A DNA stretch of 64,000 nt from Triticum aestivum (GCF_018294505.1 NC_057812.1:65019454-65083453), one strand, 5' to 3'. Shown: positions 11,482 to 22,721, numbered from the stretch's first letter. Made by a program: numbers and translations. Notes: generated from the letters alone by a model not told the origin.

Positions 11482-14400
11482 CTATCTGTTCACAATCTTC
11501 TTGCCCTTCTTTTTCGCAAATGGAGTTCTTCTGTGGAACGGATGTCCTTTAGGTAGGGTGATCCTGCTTCTTCTTGTGGTGTATGCTGCTACTTCATCAT
11601 CGTTGTCATGTTCGATCTTCGGGTCGCCGTACTTGTCGAAGTCTTGCTCATTGGCTACTCCATCCATTCCGACGATCTTCCTTTTGCCTCTCCTCATGAC
11701 AACACGACTGGGCTTTGACGGGTCGGCAATGAAGAAGCATTGGTCCACTTGGGAAGCCAGTACCCATGGCTCATTTTTTGCGGTGAAGTTTGCGCCCGCA
11801 GTCTTGGATTTGGCTTCGGGTATAACCATGGTGGTGAAATACCGGTCTTTTTTTAGGATGCTCTTGGCCCATCTGACACGAAACATCGGGACCTTCTCTC
11901 CAGCGTAGCTCAGCTCCCAGATCTCCTCGATCCTTCCGTAGTATCTGTCCTTGTTGTTACCGGTGTAGCATTCCATCGTTACCCCGGAGTTCTGATAACC
12001 ATCGCTCTTCATGTCCTTGTCCTTGGTGTAGAATGTGTATCTGTTGATATCGTATGCCTCATAGGTCATTAGGTTGTGCTCGGCACCCTGTGACAAGGCG
12101 AATATGAGTTGTTCTTCCGCGGAAGAATCCTCATGTAAAGGGTACGACAGAAGCTTCTGCTTGAACCAACGCGTGAAACAATAGTTGTGCTCTTTGATTA
12201 TATCTCCGTCCGTCCTCTGTTGGCCTCGGTCATTGTACGTCTTCTCAATAAAGGTTTTGTGCTCTACCACCCAAGGGTCGACCACGTCTATGTGTTGTAG
12301 CACGACTAGGTTTGCTCTTTCAAAGTCAGCGAGTCGACCCTCGAAGTCGACATGCATTTCGCGGCGACCCTCACGGTGACCCCATCCAGCGAGCCTGCCG
12401 AGGTGCCTGTTGACGGGCATACCAACGGGGTTCTCGATGCCTAGATAATTCATGCAGTAGGAGATGCACTCTTCGGTCAGAAAGCCCCTGGCTATACTTC
12501 CCTCTGGACGTGACATGTTGCGAGCGTATCCTTTGATGACACCATTCATCCTTTCAAACGGCATCATGCTGTGCAGGAACGTCGTCCCGAGTTGGATGAT
12601 CTCCTCCACGATATGGACCAGCAGATGCACCATAACGTCGAAGAATGCGGGCGAGAAGTACATCTCAAGCTTGCATAGTATCACCACGATCTCTTCCTAT
12701 AGCCTTCTGAGTTGCCTCACGCCAACTGACTTCCGAGAGATGACGTCCAAAAAGTTGCATAGGCCAAATAGCGTTTCACGGACGTGCGCGTCCATGATCC
12801 CACGGATTGCAACTGGAAGTATCTGCGTCATCAGCACGTGACAGTCGTGAGACTTCATCCCGCTGAACTTCTGCTTCGCTGGGTCTAGGTATCTGCTTAT
12901 CTTCCCCGCGTAACCGTAAGGAAGTTTTACTCCTACGAGGCAGGTGAAAAACTGCTCGATCTCCTCCTGACTTAGAGTGAAGCACGCGGGAGGGTAGTCA
13001 TTTCCGGTCTTCTTGGCCTTTTTGCCTTTGCGACGACTTTCTGTGTCCTGCTTCGCCTCATCATCATCATCATTAGCGTGAAGCTCCTGCCTAATGCCCA
13101 TTGATTTCAAGTCTGCCCTTTCTTTCGGCCCATCTTTGGTCCTCTCTGGCATGTTGAGCAGGGTACCAAGCAGACTCTTGCACACGTTCTTTGTGATATG
13201 CATGGCATCAAGGCTGTGAGGCACACGGTGGATCTTCCAGTACGGCAAGTCCCAGAAAATAGACCTCGTTTTCCATACGTTCAGCAGCGGCTCTGGCGCC
13301 TTTCGCTTCTTTCCCGGCTCTGGCGCGTTTTGCTTCTTTTCCGGCAGTGGGCAACCTTTCCAATTTTTCAACAGCCCGTCTATTTCCTCGTCGCTCCTCA
13401 TACGCGGGCGTCTTCGGGGTTCGGTTTCACCATCGAACAGATCCTTGCGTTTCCTCCACGGGTCATCGTCACGAAGCCACCTTCGATGTCCCATGAACAT
13501 GGTTTTCAAAGACCCAGGATCTCTATCTAGCTGGCGATACACTGTGTCATCCATGCACCTGACGCATCTAGAGAATCCGTGGACCACCTGCCCCGCGAGA
13601 TATCCGTAATCGAGATAGTCGTGCACCGTCGTGAGCAGTGCGGCTCTCATAGGGAAATATTCTTTCTCTACGACGTCCCACGTATTGGTTGGCGTTTTCC
13701 ACAGCGTGTCTAACTCCTCTTTCAGCAGCCCTAGATACAGATTGATGTCGTTCCCTGGTTGTTTGGGCCCTTCAATTAGCATACTCATGTGAATGTACTT
13801 CCTCTTCATGCACAACCAGGGGGAAGGTTGTACATCCACACAAACACAAGCCAGGTGCTATGTGTGCTTCTCTGGATGCCAAACGGATTGACTCCATCGG
13901 TGCTCGCTCCCAGCATGATGTTCCTTGGATCATTCCCAAATTCTGGGTCTTCGAAGTTCAACGCTTGCCACTGGCTCGCATCCTTAGGGTGACTCAACAT
14001 CTTGTCTTTTTTATTTATCTTCGGATCATTTTCGTCATCTTCCCGCTTCTTCTCCTCCCTATCCGCGTGCCAACGCAGGAGCTTTGCTACCTTAGGATCC
14101 GCGAAATACCGCTGCAAACGAGGAGTGATCAGAAAGTACCACACCACTTTTCGAGGGGCTTTCTTCCTCTTCTTGTATCGAGTGACGCCGCACACTGGAC
14201 ATATGGTAGACTCCGCGTGCTCGTCCCGATAAATGATGCAATTGTTCATGCACACATGGTATTTCACGTGCGGTAAATCTAGAAGACACACGATTTTCTT
14301 CGCCTCCTCAAAACTGGTCGAGCACTTGTTCCCCTTGGGAAGACGTTCGTGCCAGAATGACATGTTCTCGTCGAAGCATGCGTCGGTCATTTTGTGTTTT

Positions 14401-15023
14401 ACCTTCATCTCCAGAGCCATGAGCGTTACTTTCAGACGGGTATCCTCGGGCCTACATCCTTCATACAATGGAGTAACCGCGTCTATCTCCAGTTGATCTA
14501 GCTTGGCTTTCTCTCGGGCGGCAGCTCTTGCGTTATCCGTCTGCTTGAGAAGCAGCTCTTGAATATGAGGGTCCTGCACCCAGCCTCCATCATCGTCTGC
14601 TCCGGCATCTTCATCTTCATGATCATGCCCTTCGTCTTGATCTTCCTCATCATCATGTCCGGCATCTTCTACATGATGACTGTGTACAGCATCACCGTCG
14701 TGATCATGTCCTGGACATTATTCGTCTTCTCGCCCGCCCTCGCCGCGGTGGTTGTCTTGCTGCCCTTCCTTATTTCTTGCCCAGACCCCATGGACGACTC
14801 CATAGTCATCTTCATCACCTTGCCACCGATAGCCATCCATGAAACCATGCAAGAGCAGGTGGTCCCGCACCTGGCCGGAATCCGGGTCCGCAATAAGGCT
14901 CTTCAGCTTGCATCTTCGACACGGACATCTTATCTCCGTATCGTTCTTTTGAAGCATCTCGGCCTTCGCGGAGCTCAAAAACCTATTCACGAAGCCTTCG
15001 GTCATCGTGCGGACCATGGTCGC
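11482..15023 (-). pseudogene. CACTA TNP2-type transposase, inactivated
   Basis: The reading frame begins after an acceptor at 15024-15025; an upstream exon was not found. Domain order: a transposase-associated domain with a Cys motif (IRCPCRRCKL, about 14960), an acidic His/Asp-rich linker, the tnp2 transposase core (14579 to about 12760, with 'STICPVCGVTRYKKR', 'GASTDGVNPFG', 'SLDAMHITKNV'), then DUF4218-like (12696 to about 12300) and DUF4216-like regions up to the stop at 11482. Lesions are an in-frame TAA at 14718-14720, a one-base frameshift near 13820, and an in-frame TAG at 12697-12699. Otherwise the frame is open and conserved, which suggests fairly recent decay. Confidence 0.9.
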
Positions 15024-15049
15024 CTGCGGGGTAGAGCAAAACATATTTT

Positions 15050-15200
15050 AGAACCAAGAAAAAATTTGGCATGACTTTCCCTAAAATTAGGACCAAAAAG
15101 AATGCATAGTGCCAAAATTCTCGCCGAAACGGAAATGAATCAACATTCCGGCAAAATATTTGCAACTATCACATTTCAAATACCGGTACCTGCAAACACA
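15050..15200. repeat. Repeat segment shared by the upstream regions of both CACTA genes (copy 2)
   Basis: Matches 9000-9240 in order: 'ttggcatgactttcc', 'caacattccggcaaa', 'ggtacctgcaaa'. It sits just upstream of the first recognisable transposase exon. From 15200 to 15495 I see only AT-rich spacer with no ORF. Confidence 0.5.
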
Positions 15201-15494
15201 AACATATATGCAACACCACAAACATACATAGATCTAGCTAGGCCACAAAAAGTGCATGTGCATGTTGTTGGAGCGAGCTAGGGAGAAAAAAGTAGATCTA
15301 CAACATGAAGATAGCTTTCCCCTTACTTACCTATCAAAAAAAGGTAATTTCACCACTTAATTTTGATGAATTTATGGTGCAAATGAGGTGAGGAGGAGGA
15401 GGCAGTCGACAAGCTTGGAGAAGGAGGTGGAGGGAATGAAGTGGGGAAAGTGAGTGTGTAGGTGTGGCTGTCCAAAATATCTAGCTGGTCCTAG

Positions 15495-15845
15495 GTTACT
15501 AATGGCGCACCATATAGCCATGCGCCATTAGTAACCCAACATACTAATGGCGCACCTGCTGGTCGTGCGCCATTAGCAGTTTTGCAAAAAACAGAATAAA
15601 AAAATACAGTAGTGGCGCACTCTATGGCTGGTGCGCCATTACTAGTTAGAACTACTAACTGCACACTTTGCCCGGAGCGCCATTAGTATGTTTGGAAAAA
15701 TGAAAAAAAATTGTTACTTGTGGCGCACCTTGTGCCTGGTGCGCCATTAGTGTCTTCCACACTAATGGCGCATCACCACATGGTGCGCCATTAGTATATA
15801 GTAGTGGCGCACCACTTCTCTGGTGCGCCATTAGTGTCAATTTCA
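15495..15845. repeat. Right subterminal repeats of the 12-kb CACTA
   Basis: Mirror array of the left end: 'actaatggcgcacc' and 'ggtgcgccattag' alternate in both orientations about eight times up to the inverted terminus. Several copies read 'agtggcgcac' instead of 'aatggcgcac'. Confidence 0.85.
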
Positions 15846-15869
15846 TCTATAGCCCTTTTGCTAGTAGTG

Positions 15870-16023
15870 ACCTACTCTGACTACGTCTGTTCGCAAGCTA
15901 GCCAGCATTAAACACAATGTCGGTTGGCTCCTCACGTCCGCTCGCTATTTAAACGATGCCAGACGCCGGGCAAGAACCGCACCACACCTCCGCTCCCCAT
16001 TTCCTCCTTGAAATTTTTTCTCC
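15870..16023 (+). promoter_or_regulatory. Promoter and 5' leader-like segment of the gene-like repeat
   Basis: Continues from 3909 across the CACTA insertion. A TATA-like box ('gctatttaaac') lies near 15946-15956, about 70 bp before the ATG at 16024. The leader is C-rich ('caccacacctccgctcc'), typical of grass 5' UTRs. The CACTA insertion separates it from some 300 bp of further upstream sequence. Confidence 0.4.
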
Positions 16024-16419
16024 ATGGCATGTGACGAGCAGGAAGAAGAGTTCTCCTGCATAAAGCCGGTTGGGTGGCCCGTCAAGCCTTCCGGTCACGA
16101 GCCAGGCAACTGTTTGTTCCTCCTCCATCGAGCCACTGTAGGCCAGCTCGTGGAGGTTGAAACTACTAGCCTGTGCGTGATTCAGCTAATGAAGGAGTGG
16201 TGAGTTGCTCCAGGCCGGCATCGGGGGGAGCACGGCGACACGTGCATCGTGGCTGCCGTGGACGATGTCGTGTCGTACCGCGCCTCCCGTGCTTGCGACC
16301 ACACCATCCGGCGTCAATGTGCGTGTAACCATGCCCTTTTTGCAAAGAAAGAAGCCGGCTACGAACTCGACGAGGCGGCACCCAGCACGTCCGCACCCAC
16401 AACCATCATCGAGAAGTAG
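16024..16419 (+). pseudogene. Gene-like ORF of unknown family with one in-frame stop
   Basis: From ATG 16024 the frame runs 59 codons to TGA at 16201-16203, then continues open in the same frame for 71 more codons to TAG at 16417-16419. The first half contains 'GWPVKPSGHEPGN' and 'LFLLHRATVGQLVEVE'; the second is Cys/His-rich ('YRASRACDHTIRRQCACNH') and ends with a basic then acidic tail. The smooth continuation after TGA suggests a 131-residue ancestor rather than chance. I do not recognise the family. It follows a TATA-like box and leader, so it may be a repeat-borne gene. Confidence 0.4.
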
Positions 16420-17339
16420 AACACAGGAGGCCGCCGCGGCTTGGGTCCCATGAAGGCCACCACCAAGGCGATGCCGGCGTATGCAGCCGGTGTCTTGCCC
16501 TCTGGCAGGCCACCATCGTCCCCCTACCCCAAAACCAACTCTGACCCTTGCATCATAGGCATCCTTCCCCTCTAGTTGAAGCATCAGCCAGCGGATCCAC
16601 TCGATGAGCGGTGAGGAAGCGAGCAGTGCTTTGCGCTGAAGCATATATACCTCAGGGGCTGCCAGACATGGGAAAGATAATGGAGATCTGTCACGGCCGG
16701 CCATAGAATAGTCATACGTATCCATGTCGTCGGAATGGATATCCGGCAGCGCTGGATGCAGACTAGTTTTATCTTTGTTCGGTACCTTTTTAGTTTTGAA
16801 AATGTAATGAGTTTTGTTCGGTTTGTATGAAATCCACTGTGTTTGCATGTATTTCGTCCGGTTAGTTCAAAGAGTGATTGAAATGTATGCGGGCCGGGTT
16901 GGATGGCAGCCTCCGCCATCAGTGTCCGTGGACTGGTCCTGTGTTCGTGGACAGACGCGGGAAGGAATTTGCGGGTCGACGTTGGAGATGTCCTCACGTG
17001 CCATAACAATACAATTTCAAATTAGTCCAAACAATTCAGGCAAACAAATTCTGAAATTTTCAAGATTTTCTAAGACCGGTTTTTTTGGCTTCACTCGGAA
17101 AAAAAAATTGAATCAAGTTGCGGCAGCGATGCATAGGGCTAATGTTGTTGCTCGCGAGCTGCAGCGGTATCAACAGATCTAGCCAAGGGTTTCGAGAGAA
17201 TAAAATCAACAAACAAGGAGAAACAAAAGCAAAAATAAAATATATAACTTGTTTAAAATAATAAAGTTACTAAAACCAGGCAAATCAAAACCAAGGAAAA
17301 ATAGATAAAAAACAAAATCTTTTGAAATTAATAACGTTT
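16420..17339. repeat. Downstream part of the gene-like repeat plus unassigned sequence
   Basis: From 16740 to 17000 the words 'ttttgttcggtttgtatg', 'tttgcatgtatttcgtccgg' and 'gggccgggttggatgg' match a high-copy Triticeae repeat as I remember it. The 141- to 220-codon minus-strand ORFs here lack conserved motifs. From 17000 to 17339 I see only AT-rich sequence. Confidence 0.35.
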
Positions 17340-17740
17340 TAAAGGACGAGTATACGTAGCGGCCGGCTGCTCGCTGCCTGCGCGAGCGGACGGCCTAAAA
17401 TAGCAATTTTTTATCTCTTAATTGTTATAACCTTAATTACTATTTAGGAATTGTCAGCGTTCACTTTTTATAGACATGCATGTGTGTAATTTTCGTCCGC
17501 TAGCGCATGTCTTCTTTGGCATTTAATGCATTTACGCCAGTCACATCAGTTGGGAAAAATAGATCACATATGCATTTGTTTCGGTTTTCATATTTTGAAA
17601 AAGGCATATCCTCTAAACCGCGCGTCGGAATTCAGATCCGTTTTCATTGTTGGATTCTTCACGGTGAGATCTTTAAAACTAGATCCCGCATGGATATGTT
17701 TCGATGAATTTTTTTATGCCAACTTTAATGCTATATGGTG
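17340..17740. repeat. Fragment related to the element at 62340-63330
   Basis: The stretch 17590-17730 ('ggaattcagatccgtttt', 'gttggattcttcacggtgag', 'aaaactagatcccgcatg') is homologous to the reverse complement of about 63115-63260. Both are AT-rich and non-coding. Family unknown; a Mutator-like end is possible. Confidence 0.5.
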
Positions 17741-18660
17741 CAACCTCAGTACTGCATTGTGCAACTTTAGTACTATATGATGCAACTTGTTTCAACACCA
17801 GTTTTTGGAGATGCATGATCTAATTTCATATGAGGTTGCAACCTAGCAACCACAACAACTTGATGTGCAACTAGTCTACTGCTCCGACCAATTATCTAGT
17901 ATTGGATGTGCAACCATTGTCCCTACTCGTGGATGTGTAGGGTTTTTTAGTTGACATACCCTGCCCCATCTCCCCTACCAGTGATATGTGCAACTTAGAG
18001 TGTTGTTAGAGACAACGTCTATTACTCGATGTGCAACTCCCTCCCCTCCCTACTTGTGGATATGCAGTTTCAGTTGGCGGGGGCAACAAATGGAGTTGCA
18101 CAAAGTCTGCTAGGCAGTTGGCCGGAGCAACATATGAAGTTGCATATCTCATAGGCAGGGATAGTTGGATGATGAAAATTTTACATTCACGAGGGGTAGT
18201 GAAAAGTCATATAATCATGAGGGTAGTGAAAAGTTGCATATAAACAGGGCGTGAAATTAATATTGTACTAGAGGGGTGGTTTGGACCGGGTGCTAGTAGG
18301 GAAATTACACATCCACGGGGTATGAAGGAAAGTTGCACGTCACTCGTAAAATAGTTGGTTGTGGCAGTATCTGAAGTTGCACATCCACAGCTAGACAATT
18401 GGCCGATGCAGCAAACAATGAAACACAACCACGGAAAGGTGGAAATTTGCACATCAACTATTAGGCAGTTGACGTGCACAACACATGAATTTGCACATTT
18501 CACTAGAGAAGGAGGTAGTTTGGGGGTGGAGGCGCCCACTAGTGAAAACTACACATATACGGGTAGGCGAAAAGTTGCACATCCACTATCATGTAGTTGC
18601 ACATCGACTGCTAGGTAGTTGCATAAAACGGAGACTAAATTGCACAATTTTTTTAACGAA
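17741..18660. repeat. Diverged array of a 'gttgcacatccac' motif
   Basis: The words 'tgcaact', 'gttgcacatccac' and 'aggcagttggc' recur more than a dozen times at irregular spacing, mostly in one orientation. There is no reading frame of note. It grades into the regular 111-bp array that follows after 18860. Confidence 0.6.
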
Positions 18661-18859
18661 ACATACCCATACAGAATCTAATTTCGAAGCACGTTGCAAG
18701 AGTTTTAACGGTGAAATAAGATCTTGATTTCAACATGACGTTTGGAAGTTATGGGTACTGAATAAATTTTGAGGTACCGGGCATTCAATACAAGCGCATG
18801 TTATGTAGCCAACTTAGTATTACCGTGTGTGCAACTTAGTATCACCATGTTATGTAGCC

Positions 18860-19192
18860 AACTCCGCAGTCGGGCGTGAGCACCTCCCATGACAATTCAT
18901 GTGCGACTATGCGGACGAGATCGTGCAACTCTGTGGCCATGCATATATGACTGTGCTGATAAAAGTGTGCAACTCCGCAGCCATGCGTGAGCACCTCCCA
19001 CGATACCTCATGTGCGACTATCCGGATGAGATTGTGTAATTCTATGGCCATGCATGTGCGACTGCACCGACAAAAGCATGCAAGTTCGCGGCGGGGCATG
19101 AGAACCTTCAAAAACAATTCATATGCGATTATGCGGACCAAATTATGCAACTTTGTGGTCATGTATGTGACAACTAGGACTACTATGTGTAC
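18860..19192. repeat. Three tandem copies of a 111-bp unit
   Basis: Copies start at about 18860, 18971 and 19082, each with 'gtgagcacctccca', 'catgtgcgactatgcgga' and 'tgtggccatgcat' or variants. The period is exactly 37 codons, and the minus strand is open across all three copies (part of a 147-codon frame, 19285-18842). Whether this is coding is doubtful; see findings. Confidence 0.85.
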
Positions 19193-19435
19193 AACTGTAA
19201 CTACTATGGATGCCAACAAAAATAATAATAATAAATAATAGATCAACTTACACGTAGATCCCCAATTCTCTGAGCAACCTAACACGTTTTAGAGTGAATC
19301 GACGACTCAATCTGCAGCCGATCTCACCATGAAAACATCCAGACCCTGGTATCATACCAACAACGAGGAAACGACATCAGGAACAACACCCCATCATCCA
19401 CATGGAAGTCCAAACAACTGATAAAATAGCAAATA

Positions 19436-19889
19436 CTCCCTCCGTCCGGGTTTATTAGGCCTCTTAGCATCACAAGCATGTTCACTTTTATAAGGCCCCG
19501 CGTTGGAAAGGTGCATGCATGCAACCATTTCATTGGTTACATTGAAAGCTATTGTTGTTGGTGCCATGGCTGAAAAATTAATACACTTCATGTGTGTTTT
19601 TTCATTGGCTGCATGCATATGAGAGAGTGTATTGAGAGTGGAGTGGAAGAATTAATGTGAGCAAATTACTACTCCCTCCGTTCCTAAATACTTGTCTTTC
19701 TAGACATTTCAAATGACTACTACATACGGATGTATGTAGACATATTTTAGAGTGTAGATTCACTCATTTTGCTCCGTATGTAGTCACTGGTTGAAATGCC
19801 TAGAAAGACAAGTATTTAGGAACGGAGGGAGTATGTGTTTTGGTCTAAAAGAAGTTGTCTTTAGGCCTAATAAACCCGGACGGAGGGAG
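19436..19889. mobile_element. Stowaway-type (Tc1/mariner) MITE with a second MITE inside
   Basis: Inverted ends 'ctccctccgtccgggttt' and 'aaacccggacggagggag' flanked by TA on both sides. Length is 454 bp, or about 292 bp after removing the nested element and one TA. The internal sequence is not palindromic throughout. Confidence 0.9.
19672..19831. mobile_element. Thalos-type Stowaway MITE nested in the previous MITE
   Basis: 160-bp near-perfect palindrome. Ends are 'ctccctccgttcctaaat' and its inverse, with TA target duplications at 19670-19671 and 19832-19833. It matches the Thalos consensus as I recall it. Confidence 0.92.
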
Positions 19890-19891
19890 TA

Positions 19892-20879
19892 CAAATAAAG
19901 AGAGACAGAGTAGTACTAGCAAGTCCAAACTAAACGGGGGTAAGATATGAGATTCCTGCACAAATTTCCAACTTTTTTTCATGTGATCAAAGCGTGCAAC
20001 AACGACAACACTTCATGTTACTACTGGAGATGGTGCCGGACCACGGTAATGAAATCCTTGGCTAAGGTTGTTTTGTGAAACTGTGAATTCAACCAGAGTC
20101 ACTTAAGTACAGTCGAGGAAGCCAAAGGCTGGGGAGATGGAGTCGGCAGCGAATGATTCCTGCGGGATCGGGCCTGGAAACCAGCGAGGGAGCCGCCGCG
20201 GGTAGGAGAGGAAGGGAGCCGGCGTGGGGGACGGTGACGCACTCCGGTGGCCGGTCAGCGGCGGTCGCCGGAGGCAATGGAACTGGTGGCCGCGCGCATC
20301 CGCATCTCTCGTGCGTACGTGGCGGTGGGGATCGGGCAATGGGGGAGAGGATGGCTGCGGGGAAATGTCGTAGTGGCCAGGGTGGGCGTGTCGCCCGACC
20401 AGGTGGCTCCTGGATCAGATCCAACGGCGCACGAGCGGCCGCTCGCGAGGACAGAATAGCGCGCATGCACCAAGAAGAATTTGGGCATTTTAAATTGTGC
20501 ATTTAGGATTAGATGGTAAAACATGGGGATGCCCCAGTGTCGTAACAGGCTTATTGGGGCGGGCACCCCTCTCGCATAATTAAGCGAGCCTGTAGCACTC
20601 CACATTTCCCTTTTGCTGCTTGAAGGATCATGCTTTTACCAGGACGTACCCCTTCCCATCTTGAAGACCTCGCATCCATGCGCTCGCTCCCTCCAGCCGA
20701 GGTGGGACTAATTTGTCGCTGAACCGAGCTTTTTTACGAGGCCGATGCTAAACCTGCCACGGACAAACAGGCCTATACAAGTGGCCTCGTCATCCTAAAT
20801 CACACATTGGCCCGTCGCGATTAGGCTTGCTTTGCGGGAGTAACAGTGTTTAATGATCTGGTTAAACATATCAGACATA
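19892..20879. other. Intergenic; GC-rich segment of unknown origin
   Basis: 20080-20470 is GC-rich with ORFs on both strands (minus frame of 137 codons, proline-rich) but without recognisable domains; it could be a gene fragment. 20520-20879 holds no ORF and no repeat that I recognise. Confidence 0.35.
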
Positions 20880-20952
20880 GGGGATGTAGCTCAAATGGTA
20901 GAGCGCCCGCTTTGCATGCGGGAGGCACGGGGTTCGATCCCCCGCATCTCCA
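20880..20952 (+). tRNA. tRNA-Ala (anticodon TGC)
   Basis: All arms fold. The acceptor stem GGGGATG pairs with CATCTCC (one G-U). The D arm is GCTC...GAGC, and the anticodon stem CCCGC/GCGGG encloses loop TTTGCAT with anticodon TGC. The T arm is CGGGG-TTCGATC-CCCCG and the discriminator base is A. Box A and box B promoter elements are intact and no intron is present. CCA is not encoded, as in nuclear genes. It decodes GCA (and GCG by wobble) alanine codons. The last 11 bases plus flank are copied at 21301 by a tandem duplication, but that copy is not a tRNA. Confidence 0.95.
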
Positions 20953-22091
20953 ACATAAATTGGTTTCTATCAACGCATCTCCATGTCGCCATCAAGTCTA
21001 GTTTATCCTAGTTATTGTTGGCATCATTGTTTGTCTCGTTCTCTCCTTCTTTGAGGGTGATGTTCTCACCATTAGATATCAACGCATCTTCATTCCTAAG
21101 TCTTTTCTATCAACGCATCTCCATTCCTAAGTCTTTTTTTAATGTATTTTCAGGCCATCGCCAAGTATGCTTCTTCATATCGCCGTTATATTATTTTGCT
21201 ATATATTTCATCATGTCACCATTAGATTTTTCCTTATCTATTTTGTCATGTATTATGCCACCATTAGGTTTATTTTCCCCATCTATTATGTCCTTTATTT
21301 TCCGCATCTCCAACATAAATTGGTTTTTATCAACGCATCTCCATGTCGCCATCAAGTCTAGTTTATCCTAGTTATTGTTGGCATCATTGTTTGTCTCGTT
21401 CTCTCCTTCTTTGAGGGTGATGTTCTCACCATTAGATATCAACGCATCTCCATTCTTAAGTCTTTTCTATTAACGCATCTCCATTCCTAAGTCTTTTCTA
21501 TCAACGCATCTTCATTCCTAAGTCTTTTTTTAATGTATTTTCAGGCCATCGCCAAGTATGCTTCTCCATGTCGCCATCAAGTCTAGTTTATCCTAGTTAT
21601 TGTTGGCATCATTGTTTGTCTCGTTCTCTCCTTCTTTGAGGGTGATGTTCTCACCATTAGATATCAACGCATCTCCATTCTTAAGTCTTTTCTATCAACG
21701 CATCTTCATTCCTAAGTCTTTTCTATCAACGCATCTCCATTCCTAAGTCTTTTTTTAATGTATTTTCAGGCCATCGCCAAGTATGCTTCTTCATATCGCC
21801 GTTATATTATTTTGCTATATATTTCATCATGTCACCATTAGATTTTTCCTTATCTATTTTGTCATGTATTATGCCACCATTAGGTTTATTTTCCCCATCT
21901 ATTATGTCCTTTATTTTCATGCCACCGTTAAGTCTCCTTTTTTTCCTCGGTGCAAATAAAGTCTTATTTTTCCTAGTTGTCATCATCGATTTTCTCGTGC
22001 TCTTCCTCTTTGAGAGCTGATATTTCCATGGTTGATGGCTCCAACAATTTTCCTTGGGAGGTCCCAATGGCAAGCGTGATTCTATCTCTTA
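20942..22091. repeat. Tandem duplication block beginning in the tRNA 3' end
   Basis: Three overlapping copies of a unit containing 'ccatcaagtctagtttatcc', 'ttgaggg tgatgttctcacc' and 'ggccatcgccaagtatgc' start at about 20942, 21301 and 21569. Within them the phrase 'tcaacgcatctccattcc' repeats at 30-bp spacing. Copy 2 is shorter. The block continues with 'ttccatggttgatggctcc', and is interrupted by the Helitron at 22091/28900. Confidence 0.8.
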
Positions 22092-22436
22092 CTAGTAGAA
22101 CGCCCGTGCGTTGCTACGGGCTATAATGCATACAAATAAAATAAATAAGTGATTAAGATCATCTTCAAGGTGGAAGCTCATTTCTTCATCATACGTTTGG
22201 GTGTTTGAAATTTGAACATAGAACCGGCGCATCACCGAATGTGACGTATACCCAAGAAAAAAAAACTAAAACAATGATCTGGGTTAACTAAAATGTCCTC
22301 CTTCCATAAATTTACTTCGTTCCATTTTTATTTTTAAAATCAACCCCTCCTTTATTAATTGGCTACAATTGTAGCATCAGAGACAATAAGAGGAATAATA
22401 GCCATCGGGGCTGGCTACTTTATTGTTCCCTCTATA

Positions 22437-22721
22437 TCAATGTTCAAAAACAATATTACTGAAATCTAAAGACATGAAATAACAAGCATCGAAGATCGCG
22501 CTGGCCACCGAAGATGAGTATTCCTCTTTGAGTGCTGAAATCACCACCACGCTATCTGAATTTACTTCAATTTTGCTGCACCCAGCTGTGCGGGAGAGGT
22601 TTAGGCCAAACCTAACTGCAATTGCTTCTGCTATGAAAGCATCATAGCAGATTTCAAGTTTTTCATTTGCTGCAGCTATAAACTTACCGTTGTGGTCTCT
22701 GATGACAACACCTATAGAGCC
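22437..22721 (-). pseudogene. RNase H-like domain fragment (LINE-type RVT_3) carried by the Helitron
   Basis: A 94-codon open stretch ends in TGA. It reads as the core of a plant RNase H-like domain: 'GSIGVVIRDHNGKFIAAA' (first strand and turn), 'DAFIAEAIAVRFGL' (the catalytic Glu helix), 'IEVNSDSVVVISALK' (the central Asp), then 'FDACYFMSLDF'. Such domains occur at the 3' end of plant LINE polyproteins and in derived single-domain genes. There is no start codon; a TAA lies just upstream and the C-terminus is cut. It is probably a captured or nested fragment. Confidence 0.75.

Larger units (their letters stand above)
3910..15869 (-). mobile_element. Complete CACTA (En/Spm) transposon, about 12 kb, with degenerate transposase and accessory genes
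   Basis: The left end is CACTACTAGGAAAAGGGC and the right end is its imperfect inverse, 'gcccttttgctagtagtg'. The target duplication ACC lies at 3907-3909 and 15870-15872. Subterminal arrays of the palindromic motif 'ctaatggcgcacc...ggtgcgccattag' flank the coding part. Two genes are on the minus strand: the TNP2-type transposase (15023-11482), then a second gene (8648-4962) of the transposase-24/ORF2 type, the usual order in grass CACTA elements. Both are broken, so this copy is non-autonomous now. Sharp ends and an intact target duplication indicate insertion as a unit. Confidence 0.95.

Noticed and set aside
16186..16848. 220-codon minus-strand ORF
   Set aside because: No domain; antisense to the better-supported frame at 16024-16419 and to a repeat.
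21300..21312. Possible second tRNA at the duplicated 'ccgcatctcc'
   Set aside because: Only the last 11 bases of the tRNA are copied; no arms precede it.
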